The translations under genes were made by a program, and so were the position numbers. Under the pieces are notes generated by a model. That model did not search any database. It had not been told where the DNA came from and saw only the letters and a program-made list of their open reading frames with translations. From assembly GCA_010015655.1 (NCBI GenBank), contig ML976781.1:95601-159600 (forward strand): a stretch of DNA of 64,000 nt, in the 5' to 3' direction. Shown here in pieces: positions 1 to 9,678 of this stretch (the first letter of the stretch is position 1; the number at the start of each line of letters is the position of its first letter). Source of the DNA: Bimuria novae-zelandiae CBS 107.79. Lineage: Eukaryota > Ascomycota > Dothideomycetes > Pleosporales > Didymosphaeriaceae.

Positions 1-712
1 CCCCGGAAACGTCGTCGCATTCAACCTCTTCACTTTCTCCCCATCCCCGCCATCGAGACGCTGCTGCTTCCCGTCAACGTACAGCTCGACCCACCCGGGC
101 GTACCCGTGTTGATAGCGAGCCCGAACTTGTACCGCTGGTTCGGCGTGATGGTTTTCTGCCACACGGCGACGCCCTTGATGGAGTTGGACGCCTGGTAGC
201 GCAGCTGCAGGCGACTGGCGTCGGCGAAGACGAGGGCGAGCGGGATGCCTGCGCCGCCGTCGGCTGCGTTGTTCGCTTTGTATTCTTTGCTGCGTGTCCA
301 TGAGTAAGTACATCCCCTACTTCCTTCGTATACCATATAAAGAAGAACACTGGGGGGTGGAGGGGGAATCATACAATTGAAAGATTATCAAACCCTTCTG
401 GGGCGTGGCGACAGCGACGTCGTATCCGATCCAGTACGTCGTGTCCGGAAGCGTCTTCTCCTTCAGCGCGTGGTACTCGGCGCGGATGTTACCTTTTGCG
501 CGGTGGAAGTGTGCGGCCGCGGTGCCGCTGGCGTCCTGCGCGGCCTTGATGTAGAGGTCTGCCGTGTTGTCGTGGGGCTTGTCGCCGCGGGCGGCTTCGA
601 GGTTGCGGAAGCCGATGACTCCGGGGTCGTCGCCGCGGGAGGCGGAGAAGTCGACGAGGAGGGCGCCGAGGGTGGAGGGGAGGAGTGTGAGGAAGGGGAG
701 GGAGAGCTTCAT
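1..712 (-). CDS. Secreted polysaccharide-lyase-like protein (partial, C-terminus outside window)
   Basis: Two exons are visible: 712..375 and 289..1 (continues past the window edge). The intron at 374..290 has a GTATGA donor and a CACGCAG acceptor; joining restores one frame (IIFQF|KEYKANN). The protein starts with a hydrophobic signal peptide (MKLSLPFLTLLPSTLGALL). The rest reads as a beta-sandwich (concanavalin-like/jelly-roll) lyase: an SRGDDPG segment, WIGYDVAV, the KEYKANNAADGG stretch, LQLRYQASNS, KTITPNQRYKFGLAI and WVELYVDG. This pattern is typical of the fungal heparin-lyase-I-like/PL14/PL20 (glucuronan lyase) group, which cleaves uronic-acid polymers outside the cell. The family call is from pattern memory; the exact PL family and substrate are not settled. 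About 209 residues are present. Confidence 0.6.
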
Positions 713-822
713 TGTGAATGGATACCCTAATTTCCCTCTGGGCTAGTGCACAGGAAATGTTTTGTGCGCGAGTGCTGGACGAGTGGAGGGAGACATTATG
801 ATCGTGGCGGGAGAGGTACGGG

Positions 823-830
823 TTTATATA
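823..830 (-). promoter_or_regulatory. TATA box of the lyase-like gene
   Basis: TATATAAA on the minus strand, 111 bp upstream of the ATG at 712. It is the only good TATA match in this intergenic space and points the right way. Placement is inference from sequence only. Confidence 0.45.
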
Positions 831-837
831 GCTATGT

Positions 838-1557
838 TGAGCCAGGAGGTCGACTTGCTCGTTGCTGCCAGCCTGATGTAGCTCACCAATTCATCGAGAT
901 GAATTTTTTTTTTCCAGCCTGCCGTCTGGCCCCAAGAGAGCACCGGTGGAGCCAGAAAGCTGGAACACCCTGATCGGTTTTACATATTCAGAGATTAAAA
1001 AGTCTTCAGCTCGGAACATGGGGCTACATACGGACCCCAATTCCCTTCTATTTTGAGAAAAACGGACAAGGCTTCGATAGGTTACGCTCGCACAATGGAT
1101 ATAGCTAGCGCTTACACAGCGCCCCTACATGGAAAGCGTTCTCAACTGCGGAGGGTTGGCGTGATATTTCCATAGCAGCCTGCTTTTGGGTTCGATGCAG
1201 GGACGAGATGCGGGACCGGCCTCTGTTGTTGGAAGATGTATGACGCCTAGTCCCAGTCTCTAAAAGATTAGATGGTTGCGAGTAAGCCTCGTATAGTTAA
1301 TGTAATTCGCGGCATAGATGGGCGGACTGTATAAGAACAAAATTCTTTCCAAGAGGGGCAGCTTTAAAGGTGAAGGAGAGTTATAAGGTTGGTTTCTTTC
1401 CATTCTAGACAAGAACTCAGATATGGAATTTAAGTTGCTTGTTCTGGAACTGTGGCCCTGAAGACGGCTACAAGCACGCACATCCACCATTGGCCCTAGG
1501 CACGACTCGGAATCTCCTCATACAGGAAGACCTCTCCACGGACTTCATGCTCACACT
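838..1557. other. Intergenic region between lyase-like gene and Arb1 gene
   Basis: About 720 bp with no supported gene. It would hold the distal promoter of the lyase-like gene and the 3' flank of the Arb1 gene. No repeat or RNA gene recognised. Confidence 0.5.
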
Positions 1558-3452
1558 TCAGTCCTCAAGCTCCGACTCGTGTTCCGCGAACTTCTCCCCA
1601 CCATTCTCATCGTCCTTCTCCGCCAGCTCCTCATCCAAGCCTCCACTCAGATTCTTCTGCTTAATATTGACAACCCTCGGGCGGTGAACCATCAACAGCT
1701 CATTCGGCAGCGATTTGTAGAAGCTGCACATGGCCTCGCGCAAATCATCCAGGATGGCGATACCGCCCTCTAGCACCAATATCCTCGCATCAAGCTTCAT
1801 GCCCACAAAGCAGTCCTCCAGCACACTATCCTCCACCCAGAACTCGTACTTCTTGCTCACCTCCGTCTGCGGCAGACATCCGCTCGGATACTTATCCTTA
1901 GGCAGGTCCCACTCGCTGAAGTCGTCGATGGCCCACGAGCGGCCCACGAGCTTGCCGAGCGGCTCGAGGTGTAGCTTCCCGGCCGTGAACTTGTTTTGCG
2001 CTTTGTACATTTCGCGGGTGAGCTCGTCGGAGGGCGTGATGGAGAGGATTTCCAGGCTGAAGGACTCGTCTTGGACGACTTTGACAGCTTTGATGTTGAG
2101 CATGGCTTGCTGCTCTTCGGTGCCCATGATGGCGATACCGGTGCGGAAGGTGATGCGCGCCTCTTCGTCCATCACGCCGACGTCGCTGAGGTTTACGCCC
2201 TCTTCTTTGAGATTGATGGCCCAATCTTGGTTGGCGGCGTACATGCCTGCTTTGGAGCCACCGAAAATGATACTGGCGGCTGTGTTGAAGGCGCCGGGGA
2301 GAACACGGCTGGCGGCGTAGACCTTGTGGAGCTCGGCTTCGGCCGTGCCACAGGTCTTGAGGGCCTTCGCCAGGTCGGCGTTGTACTCGGGGCAAACGGA
2401 GTGGTAGATGAGGTAGTTGTAGAAGGAGCGGAGGACCTGACAGGCGGTCTTGATCTGCTCAGGACTAGAGACGTAGTGTGTGGGGAAGTAGGATGACCTG
2501 TCACTGTCAGCTTCAAATTTGGAGGTAGCTAGGGCCGACTCAACGTACAGGAATGCCTCTCCAACGCCCACGAAGTCTACTTCCCATTGCTTGCGATCCT
2601 CTCGATCCCACGGCACATGGTGCGTGGCTTTGGCCCTCGCAATCTGCTCGGCATCCATTTCAGCCATGTCCTTCTGCGACAGACCTCCGAACTGATTATG
2701 AGCGGTGTCGACGCCGCCAAAGCGCATCCAGTTGTTGAAAATGTTGGAGTACTTCTCGTGCATGCGTCGCTTCTGCTTGAACCGCTGAATGGCGAGCTCG
2801 ATGCGCTCCACGAAGTGCTTATCGGGATGGTACATGGCCTCCTCAACCTTGGCCTCGTCCGGTGCGATCGGCGGCTCGACCTACGAAGTCACAGTCGCAT
2901 TAGCACTAGACCCCACACGAAAGACGAGCCGGAGGGAACTCACATAAGTATCCTCAAAGCCAGTCGGCTTCATCATGTTTTTGCTCATGCCAGGTGGGTA
3001 TTGCTTCTTCTCTTGCGGAAGCAAAGGAAGAGGGTGGGCAAGTGGCACCGTAGAGCGAGGATCATACGCAATCTCACCGTCCAGCCCGAATTCCGGATCG
3101 AGTATGCAAGGGCCCTGAAGAGGGACCTTGCGGCTGACTTTCTTGCCGTCTTCGGAGACGACCAGGAAGGTAGACTTGCGGAGGGCGTTGACGACTATCT
3201 TCTTCTGGAATTTACGCATCCTACTAAAGCCGCAGATGCGGGAGATGGAGACGCCCTCGTTCGCCCGGCCGCCGCAGCATTGGAGCATGTGCTTGTCGTG
3301 GGGCAGATTCTCGTCGGAAAAGTAGAATTCCACCTAAAGGTGAAGGTTAGCGTGTCCTACCAGGCTGAGAGTTCGTACCTTACCTGTCGGCGGATCTCAG
3401 GACCATCAGGGTGGTCCTCTTCCGGAGCAGTCGCCTGCGTAGTCGTTGCCAT
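1558..3452 (-). CDS. La-motif / Arb1 fusion protein (Argonaute siRNA chaperone subunit)
   Basis: Three exons: 3452..3384, 3333..2944, 2880..1558; introns of 50 bp and 63 bp, both GT-AG, giving 593 residues. Residues about 18-96 form a La-type RNA-binding motif (VEFYFSDENLPHDK, a G-x-V-S-I-x-x-I-CGFSRMRK core, then IVVNALRKS and a VSEDGKKVSRK end). From about residue 147 (GFEDTYVEPP) to the C-terminus it matches Arb1: HFVERIELAIQR, FGGVDTAHNQFGGLS, WEVDFVGV, YNYLIYHSVCPEY, FVGMKLDARILVLEGG. In fission yeast Arb1 works with Arb2 and Ago1 in the ARC complex, holding duplex siRNA in RNAi-directed heterochromatin. S. pombe Arb1 has no La motif. The intron between the two parts is in phase, so one protein is predicted. 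The acidic tail (EEKDDENGG...) is low complexity. Nuclear or cytoplasmic; single gene, no operon. Confidence 0.82.
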
Positions 3453-4067
3453 GGCTACGGTAAATGGGGGCGGAGGTAGGAAATTTATAAGTACTACTGA
3501 TGAGCAAATGGGGCGCGTTCCGAGCGGCGTTTGCGAGGTGGGCTCATGAGTTAAGGAAGGGCAGGTCACCTACGAATCAAAAACCAAGAAAGGTCGCAAA
3601 ACGCAGGGAAGTGAGAGAGACTGGGAGAGGCCCTCATGCAAAGGTGAGGGTGGGCCACAAGGACCTCAGTCAATTGATGGTGTGTCACCCCAGAATGAGC
3701 AATACAATAGCCAACTTTCAGCTTTACGCGATCCGAGAGGCTAACAGTTGGCATTTGCACCCGCAGCTGGCGTACCCTTCTTGTCGCATTTAGTAAGTGA
3801 TCAGGTGGGATTGGGGTCTACAGGGGGACTGACTTCCTGCTGTCAGATCTGTCACTTCATGGTACGCAGCGGGCAATGCGTACTACAGCTGCCCATCTCT
3901 AGCCTTGGACTGTGATAGAGAGCCAGAGCGATCAGACGAATTCTTGATGTGTCCTCAAATGCATTCCATCCCCATTGGTTTTGGTATATAAACGCCGTCG
4001 CTATGCAGAACAGCCCCATGATCCAGTACGATTCGAGGTTCAAGCCCATGACGATCATCTCAATGCG
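3453..4067. other. Intergenic region, Arb1 promoter and Mtr3 3' flank
   Basis: About 615 bp. Open frames here are short, overlap on opposite strands and show no family pattern. Taken as the Arb1 5' region and Mtr3 3' UTR. Confidence 0.5.
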
Positions 4068-5113
4068 TCAGCCGGTCATCTCAACGTCCTCATGCTTCCT
4101 CTTCGATCCCTCACTCGACTGCTTGATCCTCGCCTCCAAATTCTCGAGTAGTACCTCTTTCAGCACACTCACACTGCCAATTGCTGCGTGCGTGGCGTTC
4201 TCGATGAGATCGTCTGGATCCGCGCCGACATCGCCCTTCAGCCAGATCTCGGTAATTTCGTCTCTTGATGCTAGATATCCTACCGCGCAAGCGGCGACGA
4301 TGTCCTGATGCTCCGCTGGACATGGATCTAGTAGCTTTTGTCCGCCGTCTTTAGTCATCGCTGCAACTCCTCCAGCAACCATGTCCACACAGTCGATGCC
4401 TGCATCCATGATCGCAGCGCTCGCGACCGTTATGCAACCAGCGAGCACATTGAGCATGCCCCAACCGCTCCCACTCCCATCTTCAGCGCTGCTATCACCC
4501 CACCATGCATCTTCATCTCCCTCCAGGATCGTGATGACAACCTCCACTCCACTCTTCGGCCATCGCTCGCCAATTATGACGCCCCGCAAAGCAGTCTCTA
4601 GATGTACACCAAGATCCCGCTCTGCTGAATCGCGAATATATCCTCTGCGGTGTCTGGTCGCGAATGGCGCAAACTTGACGGTGGTTGTGAGTACAAGCGT
4701 GGGAGAGAACGGTGCGCTACGGGGGAGGGGCTTCGGGCCTTGAATCGAGGCGGTAATCTTCAGGCTTGAAGTGGGTGGTATGAGAGTCGATTGCGAGGAC
4801 GACGAGGACGACGAGGACGTGGGAACTTCAAGGTATGCGGAACCTGATGCGGAAGGTACGATGCCGGTTTGAAGGACTGCCCAAAGATGTCAGTATGAAA
4901 GAAGCCCATAGCAGCTGCGGACTCGTAGCAATGCGACCTGCATCCCAATCAACTTCAGCACTTACACGTCTTGCGCAGCTCGTTCGGACCTCTTGTTCTG
5001 CTGGGTCGCAGCGATTGTAGGTAGCCAGATTCTTTGACTGTTTTGGCAAACACGGGCGCTGAAGTGCCGCCACTGGGCGCATTGATCCTTCTCCTATCCG
5101 AAATCGCCGCCAT
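4068..5113 (-). CDS. MTR3: Exosome complex subunit Mtr3 (RNase PH-like)
   Basis: Two exons: 5113..4966 and 4876..4068, intron 4965..4877 (GTAAGT donor, GGGCAG acceptor), 318 residues. The N-terminus (MAAISDRRRINAP) leads into TFLQTGIVPSASGSAYLE, the Mtr3 signature at the start of the RNase PH fold; then DLGVHLETALRGVII, WPKSGVEVVITILEGDED, and the second half LAGCITVASAAIMDAGIDCVDMVAGGVAA. Mtr3 is a catalytically dead ring subunit of the 3'-5' RNA exosome in nucleus and cytoplasm. A run of nine serines follows LEVPT, encoded by TCG/TCC repeats at about 4797-4823; it lies in a surface loop position and is probably lineage specific. The tail is charged (SKRKHEDVEM). Confidence 0.88.
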
Positions 5114-5284
5114 TTTTGTTGTCGGCTCCTCAAAGTGTGCTACGTCAGTTGTTGTTGAACTTCTTGCTGGATTGGTGTGGAGGGAGAAATGGTCGCTGAC
5201 ATAACGCGCGCCGCCAAGATTTCGCGACCGCCTCGCTGATATTTTTCTCGTTCGCTTCGTCTGCAGCTTCCTGCCATCACCACG

Positions 5285-5935
5285 CGCGATATGTAAGTCC
5301 TCGACATTTTCTTTACTCCCGCTTCCTCTTATGACTGATACTTTCCTATGTGTTCTGGTGACTTATGATGAGCCCGAACATGCACCACCATCTGATCTCT
5401 ACCGATCTCTATCGCCGGCTACTTGTGTCGTAGCTGCGAGCCATAGGCTGACCGGAATATAGGAGTACTGTACTGCACTGACACGAAAGTCTGTGAGCTG
5501 TTTGTGCGGAGACATGCAAGCTCACGCGACGCGCATAGGGTCGGCCCTGCCGTCCATGGATCGCTCGCCGAAGACGACGTTCATGGATAGGAGCGAACCG
5601 AACGAGAGCGCCATTGCGCGCTTAGTACTGATTACTCTGCTTGATTCTCACTGACCAGCCAGACACCGACTGAATGAGACTCGTGTATAGTAAGTTTCTC
5701 TTGAACCCCCAGCAGCCCCCGCGTTTTATGATGAGAGTATTTTTTTTTCAGTTCTGCTACTGAACCACTTGAAGACACTCCATACCAAGCTTACCTTTGT
5801 CTGATTGACGCAAATTCTTGTCACTCGCTGTCATCCACGGTTAAGTGGTCCTCACTGACTCGTACAAACAGGACATCACGGTGCACACTTCTGCGATTCA
5901 CCAGTAGTCATGTTCTGGTACGTTTTCCTCGGACA
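5285..5935 (+). ncRNA. Possible spliced non-coding transcript (snoRNA-host-like), tentative
   Basis: No protein gene fits 5114-7071, but ordered splice signals are present on the + strand: GTAAGT at 5293 and 5690, a pyrimidine tract plus CAG ending at 5751, CACTGAC...ACAG ending at 5871, and a GTACGT donor at 5918. The implied exons are short and contain stops. Inside the first putative intron, ATGATGA (C-box-like, 5365-5371), CTGA (5392) and CTGA (5448) lie in the order of a C/D snoRNA, with only a weak 4-bp terminal stem (CTGG/CCGG). This is suggestive of an intronic snoRNA host, not proof. Confidence 0.2.
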
Positions 5936-7071
5936 AACCCCTCGCCAGGATGAAAACCTAGTCTATCCATTCAACGACATCCAACGCTGGGTCACCCTCC
6001 CGCACTTTACCAGCTTCGGCTTGGGATGACGAGTTGTGGAGTTGCGCGTGCAAACGTGCGTAATTGTGGTCTTCGAGCCAAAGGCCACAGCAGTCCGTCT
6101 TGGGCTGTCGTGACTGGAGGCCAGCTGCGGAGCATGACTAAAACGGCTTTCTGAGCACGAAGTCTTCATCGTCTGATTTATTGTGGCGTCTTTGTGAATG
6201 TATGCTAATAAGCCTGATTAGGTTCTTGCACGGTCTTCGGTTCGTTGCGAAGTCGGAAATTCGATGCAGCCACTCAGATTCCCTAGAGAACACATATGCT
6301 AGATGTAAAATAGTAATAGATGTCCTTTTCTGTTTCACATCTTCGTGTCCGGTATCCAAGCCCCACTTGCCGCGCGTCAAGGACACCCACGGCTCTGAAT
6401 TCGTAGAATATCGCAACTTCATGATTGGTGAAATTTTAAATGTGGATAGCAATTGCTTTCAACCCCTGTACACACCAAACGAGTCTAAACACACCGAGGA
6501 ATTACAAGCAACCGGGATCCTGTCTCGAGCTCCCACGAGCTGCTGAAACATCAGTGCTAGATGTTAGCCTGCTTAGCGCACGCCCGACGAGCTGCACCCT
6601 TCGCCTCCACTATGCATCTGCCCTAAGGAGCAGCCATCTGCAGTCATTGAAGACGCCTGTCCAAGTGTCAGTCGCTCGCACGCACTCCTTGTCTTGTCCG
6701 CACACGCCGCACTGCACATCGCCATTTCGGGTTCGCGCTGCCAGGGATATCGGGGCGTTTACGACAACGGTGGCCTCCAGCTTAGCGAAATAAATCAGGA
6801 GCCAAGTATTCCACTACACCTGCACGACGACGTCGCCCAGGGCATCGCAGCCTCTCCTAGATTCATCCACACTGGTCTCCTGCTGTCGTAGCATCAATTC
6901 GCATCGCACGCTCGCCCAGACGCGGTGTGCCCGGTCCTGCTGCGCTCGTGATTGCGCTGCGCTCAACGATCTCGCGGGTCGACGTGACCGGGGGTGTTCC
7001 AAGGGAGACATCAGCGCGATCTGACTTCGCAGCCTCCCTCCTGGATGCTGCCCTTACATGAAAAGTCGAAA
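5936..7071. other. Intergenic region upstream of Anp1
   Basis: About 1.1 kb. Long open frames run on both strands over the same bases (about 6140-6550), which argues against either being real. A 39-codon open frame starts at 5911. No tRNA or repeat recognised. Confidence 0.4.
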
Positions 7072-8923
7072 ATGCACCGCCATGCCTTTTCCAACGGGCA
7101 AGTCGCCTACCCGTCCACTGGCGGGGGCGGCACATTCTCCATTCAACCTCACAAGTACGTCTGCCGCTGCCATGCTTGCGCCGCTGCACCTAGACCTCTC
7201 CGCCCTCCTGAGAGACCACCCCGCGTGGGAGCACGACGCTAACTTGCAGTGTCATTGCAGATTCCAGCCCCGATCACAGCCAGCGCTCAGACGGCGGCGA
7301 CAGCTAATACAGCGGTTGCTGCTGATTGGGTCTATCTTCCTCACGGGCCTGTTCTTCTTCTTCCCTGATCTGCGACCGGACCTGGGCTCAGGTCCGCTCA
7401 CCTACCTCGCCTCTGGCGACAACTCTAAACTCGAGACGGTGCGATATTACGATCTCAGCAATGTGCAAGGGACGGCAAGAGGGTGGGAAAGGGAAGAACG
7501 TATACTACTCTGCGCCCCGCTCCGTGATGCCGCGCCGCATCTGCCAATGTTCTTTGGCCACTTGAAGAATCTCACGTACCCGCACAACCTGATCGATCTT
7601 GCGTTCCTGGTCGGAGACTCCAAGGACAACACACTCGAGCTCCTGAACTCGAAGCTAGAGGAGCTTCAAGCGGACCCAGAGCCCAAGAACACATTTGGAG
7701 AGATTTCCATCTTGCAGAAGGACTTTGGACAAAAGGTCAACCAAGATGTGGAGAGCCGACACGGCTTCGCTGCTCAGGCTGGTAGACGCAAATCGATGGC
7801 CCAGGCCCGTAACTGGTTATTGAGCGCCGCACTTCGCCCAACACACAGCTGGGTATACTGGAGAGATGTCGATGTCGAAACGGCTCCATTCACCATCTTG
7901 GAAGATCTCATGCGCCACAACAAGGATGTTATCGTACCGAGTAAGGGATCCAAAGGCACTGATTTGATCTCTCAACTAACCACCATACGCAGATGTCTGG
8001 CGACCGCTCCCCGATTGGCTTGGCGGAGAGCAACCCTACGATCTGAACTCCTGGCAGGAATCGGAGACAGCACTCGCATTGGCCGATACCCTTGACGAGG
8101 ATGCTGTCATTGTCGAAGGTTACGCAGAATATGCCACCTGGCGTCCGCATTTGGCTTACTTGCGCGATCCCTATGGCGACCCCGACATGGAGATGGAGAT
8201 TGACGGCGTTGGTGGTGTCAGTATTCTCGCTAAGGCAAAGGTTTTCCGCCAGGGTGTCCACTTCCCAGCATTCAGTTTCGAGAAGCATGCCGAGACAGAA
8301 GGCTTTGGCAAGGTCAGTAATCGCCACGAAATTTGTTTCACAAGTCACTTATATCGTAACAGATGGCGAAGCGTATGAAGTTCTCCGTTGTCGGTCTTCC
8401 TCACTATACCATCTGGCATTTGTACGAACCTAGCGTTGACGACATCCGTCACATGGAAGAAATGGAGAAGGAGCGCAAGGCCAAGGAAGCCGAGGAGGCC
8501 GTCAAAAAGCAAAAGGAGGACAAGATCAAGGAGCAATTCGACTCCAAGTCCAGCGACTGGGAGAAGGAAAAGGCCGCCGTGCAGAATCTGGTGCAGAAGG
8601 CGAAGAACGAAGAACAAGAGGCGGCAAAGAAGAAGGAAGGGGCGGAAAAGGCGGAGAAGGTAGCAAAGGCAGCCAAAGAGGAGGCGGAAAAGGTGGGAAA
8701 GGCAGCGAAAGAGGAGATGTCCAAAGAAGACGAGCCTAAAGAGGGTGCGAAGAAGGAGGGCGCCGCGGCGAAGCCAGAGGTGAAGAAAAGGGACGAGGTT
8801 CATGAGGCGTGGGGTGTAGACGAAAAGGAGAAGCAGATACCGAAGCAGTAAGAACTATGGGCTCTTGTCCACATCAACTCTACTGACACCACTTGTAGAC
8901 CAGAAACCCCCGACGCAGAGTAG
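7072..8923 (+). CDS. ANP1: Mannan polymerase II subunit Anp1-type mannosyltransferase
   Basis: Five exons: 7072..7154, 7261..7940, 7993..8312, 8363..8847, 8899..8923; 530 residues. Type II membrane protein: short cytosolic N-terminus (MHRHAFSNGQ...), one anchor (LLLIGSIFLTGLFFFFP), then the Anp1/Mnn9/Van1 domain: YYDLSNVQG, APLRDAAPHLPMFFGHL, LAFLVGDSKDNT, a HGFAAQAGRRKSMAQARNWLL stretch, the WRDVDVE (DxD) motif, DEDAVIVEGYAEYATWRPHL and FSFEKHAETEGFGK. It extends the alpha-1,6-mannan backbone of N-glycans in the Golgi. The first intron carries GCTAAC before its acceptor, which is why the start at 7072 is preferred to 7058. The C-terminal 130 residues are a Lys/Glu/Ala coiled-coil-like tail (EKAEKVAKAAKEEAEKVGKA). 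If the last intron is retained, the protein stops at 8851 and loses only PETPDAE. Confidence 0.9.
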
Positions 8924-9678
8924 TGGATCAAACTACCACGCGACGACTTTGACGAAAACGATGCCGGGGCCGGAATTCTATCCCTCTCATACTCTTTAAT
9001 AGCCACTACTTCGCCAGCCGCATATGCAAATTCTCTGTTCCTATCATCGAGCTTCGACTGCTAGAGACTACACGAGCCGGTCTCTTTGTCTATGTCTCGG
9101 TGCCTTTTCGAATTTGTTATGCTTTTTTCTGACGGCGCATGGAGAGACAGAGGCCTGCTATATGTCTTTTTTTTGGAATGGCTTGTGATTGTGTATATAA
9201 CTAGACTTTGCATGAGGAAGCGGCGTTCAAGCGTGCGCGATTAAGAGGGAGCGTTGCGTCTGTAACAATATCGATACATTTGAACACGAAGACTCACTTC
9301 TACTGCGAGGTTCTCCTGTGTGAGAAATGACGTGTTGTTCCTTCAGGGACCACATATGCAGCCGCTCTCCCGCAGTTGCGGAGGTCCGCTTTAAACACCC
9401 TGGCCACTTGGCGCGCACCTCTCAAAGTCCAATGTAGCTTTCTCGATCGTTGGTGCCTGGCAAATCTATGGGAGCCTGCTGATGAGAACACGATCACTAC
9501 AAATCTGCTTTATTCTTAGATGCTGTTCTCCCAGGCAACTTTCTCTTGAGAGCATGAAGGTCGTTTCTCGAGTTTGCTGACCTGGCCGCATAGTTGCGTC
9601 CGTCCCCTCCAGACCTCACCTCCCGAACCCTCTACCACCTCGGCGCCTCTGCTTCCCGATTCGAACGCTCCCTTCAGC
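8924..9678. other. Intergenic region between Anp1 and ARF-GEF genes
   Basis: About 755 bp: 3' UTR of Anp1 and promoter/5' UTR of the Sec7-domain gene. No other feature seen. Confidence 0.5.

Noticed and set aside
1180..1220. GGTTCGATGC resembling a tRNA T-loop
   Set aside because: Flanking bases do not form a T-stem and acceptor stem; no tRNA found in the window.
5911..6030. 39-codon open frame beginning MFWYVFLGQ
   Set aside because: A GTACGT donor lies just after its third codon and no homologous small protein comes to mind; too short to support.
6138..6546. Overlapping 104- and 121-codon frames on opposite strands
   Set aside because: Mutually antisense, AT-biased and unpatterned; probably chance.
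8345..8803. Leucine- and phenylalanine-rich frame on the minus strand
   Set aside because: It is the complement of the Lys/Glu-rich Anp1 tail; the composition is a strand artefact.
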